A DNA stretch of 64,000 bases from Delftia acidovorans (GTDB taxonomy: Bacteria > Pseudomonadota > Gammaproteobacteria > Burkholderiales > Burkholderiaceae_C). The stretch lies in NCBI GenBank assembly GCA_031286585.1, contig JAITUC010000031.1, forward strand, positions 248,001 through 312,000, given 5' to 3'. The notes under the pieces are model-generated. The model was not told the DNA's origin and ran no database searches. It saw nothing but the letters and a program-made list of their open reading frames with translations. Positions 58,701 through 64,000 of the stretch are shown piece by piece. Within the stretch, counting starts at the first letter, position 1; every line of letters starts with the position of its first letter. The position numbers and the translations under genes are program-made.

Positions 58701-58864
58701 GGCATGCCAGGATTGGAGATCATGATCACGGCATCACGTATCGTGACGGAAGGCTCCTCCTGCGAGGGAAAGCTCAGGAAGGTAAAGATCCCCGTGACCA
58801 AAATCAGCAGCGCGACAAAAAGGGTCAGCCTGCTCGATTGCAGCGCTCCTTCGGTCAGCTTCAT
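55724..58864 (-). CDS. RND efflux permease (HAE1/AcrB-like)
   Basis: A 1046-residue inner-membrane trimeric pump subunit with two halves, each with six helices and a large periplasmic loop. Recognisable segments are the N-terminal FVALLILVTGIFTFLSFPSQEEPSV, IIIALGLLVDNGIVIVEDV (helix 4) and FGLLSLAGIIVNNAVLLLERIEEE (helix 10). The helix-4 pair is D410-N411 rather than Asp-Asp, and the helix-10 lysine typical of AcrB is replaced by asparagine, as in a separate RND branch. It starts within the adaptor stop codon (ATGA). Confidence 0.93.
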   Translation of the reverse strand: MKLTEGALQSSRLTLFVALLILVTGIFTFLSFPSQEEPSVTIRDAVIMISNPGMPSERMEQLIARPVEENLRQMAELKNVVSTVRSGSVLVKATLREDVKELMPVWQRLRAKVQEVEPLFPTGTLPAQIDDDFGRVAIASIAVTAPDFSMSEMREPLKMLREGIFRVPGIQGVSVHGWQEDRVYLEFDRARMAGLGLSPAAVLQQLRQQNVVQSGGQAVLAGVNSVVIASGEIRSVTELENFMLSVPLARQGADASHLGPAQIRLGALARLQVQKADPPESAAIYKGQDAVVLGISMRSGQNVKTVGAALQQRVTELQAQLPAGFSLDYVTFQPDVVKTEMGRMNQVMGETVVIVMIVVVLFLGWRAGLVVGSIVPLTILLTLLIMRSLGIELHSVSMAAIIIALGLLVDNGIVIVEDVERRLALGEDRRSACIDAGRTLAIPLLTSSLVIILAFSPFFFGSTTTNEYLKPLVIVLGLCLLGSWLLCLTVTPLLCYYFLKAHPKPADDSHDAHAEPQLTGFYAGYAKVIRYLLAHKAIFMGFMVALLTGAMLLLANLPAGFLPPSDRPQFQMGLELQPGTDTRQTKQVVEDLSRWLNDRRVNPEVSTSIGYVAEGGPRVVLALTPPMPASHVGYFTVTVKDSKQLKTVMERTTAWMNDHHPDVRIDPKLFSRSSNDAGAVAYRISGPDENVLRAIGEQVKAALRPIPGMVMVRDDWGPRVPRMNVQIDQAKARALGISSEDIATTLAARNSGIQASVMRDNDTLVPLVIRGTASERASAENLANTLIYPANGGAPHPLSAMAAVSLDFEPAALLRRNLVRTLTVEGRSTHGTALQAVQAAAPVVSQIALPPGYRIEMGAEIEDSAEANVSLEQYLPHATVAMLVLFLWQFRSFRKLALILAIIPFAMIGVGPAMMIAGEPMSFMATFGLLSLAGIIVNNAVLLLERIEEELAEGKTRREAVVAAAVARLRPIVMTKMTCIVGLIPLLLFAGTLWTGMAVTIIGGLMLGTLITLGLVPVLYELLFSDRIAQWAARLTGRNNAQAVAA

Positions 58865-59991
58865 GATTTCACCCCTTTCAGGACAGTCTGGGGCACATGC
58901 ACTGCCACCTGTTGTCCAGCGTTCAGAAAGGCGGTGCCGGCGGTCACCACACGGTCCCCGACGGACAGGCCCTGGTCGATGACAACCCGCCCGTGGGACG
59001 CCAAGTGGCCTGCGGTCTTGATAGGTCGCAACTCCAGCCTGTTTTCCTGGTCGAGCACGTACACCTGGGCCTGAGGCGCCTGCGTGCCGGCCATGACCGC
59101 AGTAACGGGCAAAGTCAGTGTGGCAGCCTGGGCAGGTTTCTGTGGTAGCTCCACCGACACCATTCCGCCGCTTCGAAGTCCGGGGCTGCTGCTTCGTTCT
59201 GCACGCTGGACGCTGTAAATGGCCTGAACCAGGGAGCCGTTGTCACTGCGCGTGGACAAGTATTCGAGCACCAACGGGAAAGTGCGTTCGCCACTGCGGC
59301 CCTGCGCCTTATCACCCACAGCCAGCGTACTGGCGACGGTATCCGGAAACATGGCAACCACCTCCAGAGCACTTCCCGCCTGCAACTGCAAAATGGTCTG
59401 TCCGGCAGACACGTCGGAATGCGGCTGTGCTTGTCGGCCCACCACCTCTCCATCAAAAGGCGCGGTGATTTTTGTCAGGCTCAGGTCACGGCGTGCCGAT
59501 GCAAGTGCGGCATCTGCCGCATCGAGTTGGCTGCGCGCCAGCTGGTGCGCAGCGCGAGCGGATTGCAGGGCAGTGGGGGAGATGATCTTGTCATTGGCCA
59601 GCATCTCCTGTTGATTGAGTTGGGTGCTGCGCTCCGCCAGCGATGCGGCTGCTGCCGCACGGTCTGCAGCAGCTTTGTCCACACGCCAACGGGCAGGTGA
59701 CTCGTCCAGCCGCGCAATGACCTGACCTGCCCGCACACGGTCGCCCACTTCGACAGAAATGGCCGTGAGTCGGCCAGATGTTTCAAAACCCAGATCAGTG
59801 CGTTGGCGCGCGCGCAACGTGCCGACAAAGTTATCTGCGCGGGATGCAATGCCCGCTTCGCCAACGACCTCAATCTTCACCGGTTTGGGCGTAGCCGTGG
59901 TAGTGGCGGCATGTTGTGTGCAAGCAGCCAGCGCGACGGTCGATAGCACGCATGCCAGCAACCGGGAGATGGAGTTGAGAGAGAAATGCAT
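58861..59991 (-). CDS. RND periplasmic adaptor lipoprotein
   Basis: A 376-residue membrane-fusion protein. A lipoprotein signal ends with ALAAC (C24). The barrel/lipoyl parts are GRLTAISVEVGDRVRAGQVIARLD and ITAPFDGEVVGRQAQPHSDVSAGQTILQL, flanking an alpha-helical hairpin rich in alanine, glutamine and arginine. The beta-barrel and membrane-proximal domains follow (VTAVMAGTQAPQAQVYVLD). It connects the RND permease to an outer-membrane factor. It overlaps the permease gene by four bases and starts 23 bases after the TetR stop. Confidence 0.93.
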   Translation of the reverse strand: MHFSLNSISRLLACVLSTVALAACTQHAATTTATPKPVKIEVVGEAGIASRADNFVGTLRARQRTDLGFETSGRLTAISVEVGDRVRAGQVIARLDESPARWRVDKAAADRAAAAASLAERSTQLNQQEMLANDKIISPTALQSARAAHQLARSQLDAADAALASARRDLSLTKITAPFDGEVVGRQAQPHSDVSAGQTILQLQAGSALEVVAMFPDTVASTLAVGDKAQGRSGERTFPLVLEYLSTRSDNGSLVQAIYSVQRAERSSSPGLRSGGMVSVELPQKPAQAATLTLPVTAVMAGTQAPQAQVYVLDQENRLELRPIKTAGHLASHGRVVIDQGLSVGDRVVTAGTAFLNAGQQVAVHVPQTVLKGVKS

Positions 59992-60014
59992 GATTGGATG
60001 CGTGTGTGAATGGT

Positions 60015-60599
60015 TCAGGGCAGTTGTGAAATCAACTCTTCAACAGTCCTCCTGATGGCATTGCGCTGTTCAGAGGTGAATTGGTGAAGACGGAGCAAAT
60101 CAATGAGTTGCATCCCATCCATTGCCAGACTTATCAGCAAAGCGCGGCCTGGATCGGCGCACTCACTGGCGATACCGTAGCTGCGCTCGAACAAGGCCTG
60201 TACAGGTGGCAGCAGGTCAGGATGAGAGAAATGGGCTTCAAGCAGGTTGCGCATCAGTCGCTGCAGCTGCGGGGGCATTTGGAAAGTCATTTCGACCAGT
60301 TCCAGCATGGCGGACTGCAATTCGCTTTGGCTCTCGCGGGATGCATCATTCACGCGCGATGCGCGCTGCTCTTCGGCGGCGCGGCTGTAGAGATCGATGG
60401 TTCGGGCCATGCTTTCCACCACAGCCACCAGGAGATCGTCGCGGGTCTTGAAGTGATATATGAGGCCGGCCTTGGTCACGCCCGCAGCAGCGGCAGCGGC
60501 TTCAATGGTCAGTTGCTGAACCCCGCGCTCAGTCACCAGAGCGGTGGCGGCATCAAGAATCTTGTCTCGGGAGCTTGGGCGTCTTGTCGTCTTGGTCAT
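60015..60599 (-). CDS. TetR-family repressor of the efflux operon
   Basis: A 194-residue TetR regulator. The helix-turn-helix reads DKILDAATALVTERGVQQLTIEAAAAAAGVTKAGLIYHFKTRDDLLVAVV. The C-terminal domain is helical with leucine-rich dimer segments. The ATG at 60599 is used; the upstream frame crosses the operator. It is the first gene of the minus-strand efflux operon and divergent from the outer-membrane factor. A perfect CTATACGTATAG palindrome lies in the shared promoter, the classical autoregulated arrangement. Confidence 0.9.
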   Translation of the reverse strand: MTKTTRRPSSRDKILDAATALVTERGVQQLTIEAAAAAAGVTKAGLIYHFKTRDDLLVAVVESMARTIDLYSRAAEEQRASRVNDASRESQSELQSAMLELVEMTFQMPPQLQRLMRNLLEAHFSHPDLLPPVQALFERSYGIASECADPGRALLISLAMDGMQLIDLLRLHQFTSEQRNAIRRTVEELISQLP

Positions 60600-60610
60600 G
60601 AAAACTCCGC

Positions 60611-60640
60611 TTGAAAACTTATCTATACGTATAGTATAGT
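60611..60640 (+). promoter_or_regulatory. Promoter and operator of the outer-membrane factor
   Basis: TTGAAA (60611-60616), an 18-base spacer, TATAGT (60635-60640). The perfect palindrome CTATACGTATAG (60623-60634) fills the spacer, so binding of TetR would block the promoter. Confidence 0.7.
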
Positions 60641-60673
60641 AATGTGATCGCAACGTCAACGCCTCGCCCCCAT

Positions 60674-62074
60674 ATGCTTGAAATTTCTCCACGTTCCCAA
60701 CGCTTTCTCCGTCGCCCCCTGCTGCTCGGCGTTCTCAGCCTGGCTGCCCTTGGCCTGGGTGGGTGCGCGTCGGTTCCTCCTTCGGTCGTGCCTGAGGCTG
60801 CATCGGTGGAAGTGCCTGGACAATGGGGTGCCCCGTACCAGGGTCTTGCTGCCGTCAACGCCGATTGGTGGACAGACTTCCATAGCGCCGAATTGGACCG
60901 TCTGGTCCGCATGGCGCTGGACTCCAATCGGGATCTGCGCATCACCACAGCCCGCATGGCGCAAGCCCAGGCACTGTTGGGCAGTGCTGAAGCCGAGCGC
61001 CGCCCACAGTTGGGCGCCACGGCCGGTGCGCAGCGGGGCAGAGACAGCGCCGACGCAGTGAAGGCTGAGCGGAGTTCCATCGGTCTGCGCGCGAGCTGGG
61101 AGGTGGATCTCTTCGGGCGCGGCGCACTGGGCGTGGACGCTGCGAAGGCAGACATACAGAGCAGTCGCCAGGCACTCGCCGCAGCGCGCATAGCCCTGGC
61201 TGCCGATGTCGCCACCGCGTACTTTGAACTGCGCACCCTGGATGCCCGCGTGGGGATGAGGCACGAAGTCATGACCTTGGCCGAGCGCCAGCTGCAGGTG
61301 GCGCAGAAAAAGTTTGAGGCGGGCCAGTCCAGTGCACTGGATGTCGAGCGCTGGAAGACAGAGCTTGCACAAGAGCGCGCGGCAGTCCAGCAACTGAAGG
61401 GTGAGCTGCAAGTGCGTCAGCGCCAGCTGGCGGTGCTGTTGGGCGCCAGCCAGCCACCGGCGCTGGATCTGAAGGCCGAAGCCGTCATGCCCCAGGCGCC
61501 CGCTCCCTTGCTGCCCGCCGATTTGTTGGAGCGCCGCCCTGATGTACAACGCCAGGCCCGCGCCCTGGATGCTGCGCTGGCACGGGTGGGGGTCGCCCGA
61601 CGCGAGATTTATCCCCGCCTGCAGATTGCCTGGGCCGGATCGCGCGAGCGGTTGGCGGCCATCGGTGGTTCCGCGTCTCCCATTTCCGTGGTGGGATACG
61701 GCATCTCGCTATCGCTGCCCATTCTGGACGGTGGCCGGATTCGCTCGAATGTAGAGATACAGGAAGCCCGCGCCCAAGAGGCAATGGCGGGGTACGAGCA
61801 GTCGATGATCTCTGCGCTGGCCGATGCCGAAACCTCGCTGGTGCAATGGTCGGCATCGGAAGCCAGTTTGCGCGAACTGCTGCATGCACAAGCGGCGGGC
61901 GACACGGCGGCCCAACGCGCGGCGCGCCTGTTCGCTGCCGGCATGGCTGACGCAACGGCAGTGTTGGACACTCAACGCGAACAACTGCGTGTACGGGACG
62001 CAGTCGCGCAGGCCGAGGGGCAACGCTGGACATCGGCAGTTCGTCTTCGCCGCGTGTTTGCCGGAACTGTCTGA
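60674..62074 (+). CDS. NodT/OprM-family outer-membrane efflux lipoprotein
   Basis: A 466-residue TolC-like outer-membrane factor. The lipoprotein signal ends in LGLGGC (C31). Two repeats of the OEP domain are visible, with DWWTDFHSAELDRLVRMALDSNRDLRIT at the first and LLPADLLERRPDVQRQARALDAALARVGVARREIYPRLQI at the second, both standard NodT motifs. It completes the tripartite pump but is transcribed away from the other two components. ATG 60674 is chosen over a GTG at 60644, which lies too close to the -10 box. Confidence 0.93.
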   Translation: MLEISPRSQRFLRRPLLLGVLSLAALGLGGCASVPPSVVPEAASVEVPGQWGAPYQGLAAVNADWWTDFHSAELDRLVRMALDSNRDLRITTARMAQAQALLGSAEAERRPQLGATAGAQRGRDSADAVKAERSSIGLRASWEVDLFGRGALGVDAAKADIQSSRQALAAARIALAADVATAYFELRTLDARVGMRHEVMTLAERQLQVAQKKFEAGQSSALDVERWKTELAQERAAVQQLKGELQVRQRQLAVLLGASQPPALDLKAEAVMPQAPAPLLPADLLERRPDVQRQARALDAALARVGVARREIYPRLQIAWAGSRERLAAIGGSASPISVVGYGISLSLPILDGGRIRSNVEIQEARAQEAMAGYEQSMISALADAETSLVQWSASEASLRELLHAQAAGDTAAQRAARLFAAGMADATAVLDTQREQLRVRDAVAQAEGQRWTSAVRLRRVFAGTV

Positions 62075-62208
62075 ATGCATTCCCTGTGTGCAAAAGCCGC
62101 GAATCGATCTGACATTCATATGCCTTGACGAGAACAGAGATGTCGGACGACCAAAAGGCACAAGAGCTTGCGTATCGGGAAGGTTGGTGATGTTTTGCTT
62201 GTAGGCCC

Positions 62209-62832
62209 ATGACCATCGAACTGGATGACAAGCTGGCCAGTGCGCTGGCACTGGCGGTGTCTCGACACCCAAGAGCAAACCTTCAACAACTTGCACGTGC
62301 GGCAGGGACCTCCAAAGGCACTCTCTACCGGATCTGCCCGACGCGTGAGGGATTGATTGATGTGTTGATGCAACGTGTCGAACGGCACATGCGAGAGGCG
62401 CTGGAAAAGGCAGATCTCAAGCGGCGGCCTTTCGCGGATGCCCTTCATTGCCTGACGGAACACCTGATGACCCGGCGTGAGTTCTGTCTGTTCTGGAACG
62501 CAGTGCTGTCGGTCGACCTCGTGGCCGCCAAGAGCTACGACACCAAGGGCTGCGCGCTTTCCTTTTTTGGCGATGCGCTCGAGGATTATTTTCTGCGGGG
62601 GCAGAAGGCTGGCGTCTTCCGGATTGACATGCCGGCAAGATGGCTGGCCAGGTCCTATGGCTTTTTGCTGTATGCCGCTATCGAATCAGCCCGGAGAGGC
62701 GAGATCGCCACGCTGGGAATGGCGGGACTCGTGAACAAGATTTTCCTGCATGGAGCCAGCGCCGATTCTGCGTCCGTCATGGAGAGCATCAGCATTTTTG
62801 CAATCGCGAGTCAAGCCGAAAGGCCGGCATGA
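62209..62832 (+). CDS. Second TetR-family regulator at the right end
   Basis: A 207-residue TetR-like protein with a slightly degenerate N-terminus. The helix-turn-helix reads NLQQLARAAGTSKGTLYRICPTREGLIDVLM, and the C-terminal half is helical (FCLFWNAVLSVDLVAAK, RWLARSYGFLLYAAIESARRGE), similar to TetR members with a YbiH/CecR-type C-terminal domain. It reads in the same direction as the outer-membrane factor, 134 bases downstream. Target unknown; it may be another regulator of the efflux genes. Confidence 0.75.
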   Translation: MTIELDDKLASALALAVSRHPRANLQQLARAAGTSKGTLYRICPTREGLIDVLMQRVERHMREALEKADLKRRPFADALHCLTEHLMTRREFCLFWNAVLSVDLVAAKSYDTKGCALSFFGDALEDYFLRGQKAGVFRIDMPARWLARSYGFLLYAAIESARRGEIATLGMAGLVNKIFLHGASADSASVMESISIFAIASQAERPA

Positions 62833-63722
62833 ACTCGATCAGGCCGTCATTGAATCTCCCCGGGGCGATTCAATGAAATTTGCAGCGCCTCGGTTGTGGG
62901 CTGACCCCGCATCCAACCATTGAACGTGGAAGCTCTCCAGCTTTGCCTGGAGCGAGGGCTGCTGCCATGTGCCTCACCACGTTCCGGCTCCAGAGCGCCT
63001 TGCAGAGGCTGGATACCAACAAAAATCCTGGATGTCATCGGATGCGGTTGGATGACTTTGAACGCCGGATGTCCCTGAAGCCCAAGATCAGCGCGGATTC
63101 TTGGACTTCTTTGAACTTCGGGGATGCCAGGATGGCCCCGGAGGGGCTCGAATTGGTTGACTTCCTGCAGTGAGAAATTGGAAAACTACCAGATCACCAC
63201 AAAAAGTACCAACATAAGTACCAACAAAAATAACGCCGCTGTTTGCCCTCTTAAAAGCCAAGCACGTCATTTTTCACATGACATCGATGATGACAAAATT
63301 TTTCATGTCATCGGCTGTTGCAGGGGAAGCCGTGGTGTGTGGCTGGCTCGCAGAGGCGGATGTGAAGCTGTTGCTGTACGATTGTTCGGTCCCTGCCTCT
63401 GTTCAGTCTCAAGTTCGTGCCAAACGTACGTCTCCTTCCGGGATTTGGCTTTCAAATTTCTGCTTTGCAGCGAAAGCGCAAGGAGCTTACCAGCCGTCGG
63501 ATGTCAGGTCAGAGGCACTTTGCCGAAGTCCGCGAACACAGTTGCCCTGATGACGACCCTAGCCCCCGCGCACATTCGTTGCCAAGCCGTTATGCTCGCC
63601 AAGTCCCCCTCCGCATCCATCAACGTCGCGCAGTCCAGCGCGCCCCAGCCTAGTCCAATAGTCATGTCTTTCCCTGTTGACGCAGTCCTGGCTCAACCTA
63701 CCGAATCAAACTCGACTGATTC
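62833..63722. other. Right island edge, no supported gene
   Basis: An 890-base stretch, visibly richer in A and T than the rest. It contains TACCAACAAAAAT (about 63015-63027), the repeat at 63134-63240 and a short hairpin GATGACA/TGTCATC (63289-63312). Short open frames here have no recognisable similarity. It looks like the residue of an integrase attachment region. Confidence 0.55.
63134..63240. repeat. Right copy of island-flanking repeat (att-like)
   Basis: GGCCCCGGAGGGGCTCGA followed by AAAAAGTACCAACATAAGT and ACCAACAAAAATAACGCCGC. Same order and orientation as 32323-32416; about two thirds of the bases just after the first block also agree. The GTACCAACA unit occurs twice here. Confidence 0.55.
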
Positions 63723-64000
63723 ATGAACACGAGCTCCAGTGCGGCTATCGTCATTCGACGAATTTCCCAGGTTGAATGGCCTCAAGCCTTCTCTGTTATC
63801 TCGGAGTTGCGCAAGCTTGAAGAAGCTGAGTTTCTCCGACGGGTCCTCAGACAATCGTATTCCGGATATGAGTTGATCGGAGCCTTTAGAGACGGCAAGC
63901 TGATTGGCGTCCTGGGAATGCGACCAGTGCACACATTGGCTCGCGGGGCGTATCTGCATGTCGATGATTTGATCGTCGCGGCTGATGCACGAGGAAGCGG
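63723..64000 (+). CDS. GNAT acetyltransferase, 3' end missing
   Basis: Open from ATG 63723 to the end of the window (92 complete codons). The fold is GNAT: an N-terminal helix SVISELRKLEEAEFLRRVLRQ, beta strands with YELIGAFRDGKLIGVLGM, and motif A beginning YLHVDDLIVAADARGSG, the start of the acetyl-CoA-binding R/Q-x2-G-x-G loop. Substrate unknown. It starts about 480 bases beyond the right island repeat, so it may belong to flanking DNA. Confidence 0.75.
   Translation, partial: MNTSSSAAIVIRRISQVEWPQAFSVISELRKLEEAEFLRRVLRQSYSGYELIGAFRDGKLIGVLGMRPVHTLARGAYLHVDDLIVAADARGS

Noticed and set aside
62880-63173. The 97-codon frame across the right repeat as an integrase C-terminal remnant
   Set aside because: No tyrosine-recombinase motif (R-H-x-x-R...Y) is present; the frame simply crosses the repeat.
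63278-63550. A 90-codon frame in the right island edge as a possible small protein
   Set aside because: No ribosome site of note, no similarity to a known family and composition like non-coding sequence; it also overlaps a hairpin.

Overview
The window is high-GC chromosomal DNA of a betaproteobacterium, most likely family Comamonadaceae (Delftia/Comamonas/Acidovorax type). The evidence is the mix of housekeeping genes: relA, phaR next to rimO, an EF-P with arginine at the tip plus earP, uvrC-pgsA, and hupB-tRNA-Val-ppiD. Bug-type binding proteins and CaiB-type CoA transferases, which expand in this group, also fit. Genus is inference.

Region 1 (1-31.4 kb) is core chromosome. It begins inside relA, followed by tRNA-Val(GAC). 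A reductive pyrimidine-degradation block follows: speG and a RutR-like repressor on the minus strand, facing preT-preA-NCS1 permease-dihydropyrimidinase-amidase on the plus strand. A palindrome close to the E. coli RutR consensus lies between them. Next come a second identical tRNA-Val(GAC), phaR with two TTGCA palindromes, rimO, an AdhP-type alcohol dehydrogenase, a MATE exporter and a DUF2239 gene with a striking promoter. Then come efp and earP (arginine-rhamnosylation of EF-P), a LysR-CoA transferase-lyase-Bug catabolic cluster, uvrC, pgsA, hupB, tRNA-Val(TAC), ppiD, and two tRNA-His genes that are a near-perfect tandem duplication including their terminators. A tetR-tetA type efflux pair with two tet-like operators and the 3' stump of an AraC-family gene close the region.

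Region 2 (about 31.5-63.3 kb) looks like an acquired island. Related direct repeats (GCCCCGGAGGGGCTCGA plus GTACCAACAAAAAT) sit near 32.32-32.42 kb and 63.13-63.24 kb. No integrase is visible. The left part carries a TetR regulator, a phytanoyl-CoA-dioxygenase-like enzyme and a 13-gene plus-strand operon (34.8-52.9 kb): MFS transporter, DUF1329 and DUF1302 envelope proteins, an MMPL-type RND exporter, a Ycf48-like protein, two Baeyer-Villiger-type flavin monooxygenases, two alpha/beta hydrolases, a membrane protein, a class III aminotransferase, a GMC oxidoreductase and an aldehyde dehydrogenase. Together they could move a hydrophobic alicyclic compound through the envelope, oxidise an alcohol to a ketone, insert oxygen to give an ester or lactone, hydrolyse it and oxidise the product. 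The substrate is unknown. This is the best candidate for an undescribed system.

The right part of the island (52.9-62.8 kb) holds a patatin-like lipoprotein, an NDH-2-like flavoprotein, an RND permease and adaptor, and a TetR repressor, all on the minus strand. An OprM/NodT-type outer-membrane factor is divergent from the repressor across a promoter with a perfect CTATACGTATAG palindrome, followed by a second TetR gene. The window ends in an attachment-like remnant and a truncated GNAT acetyltransferase.
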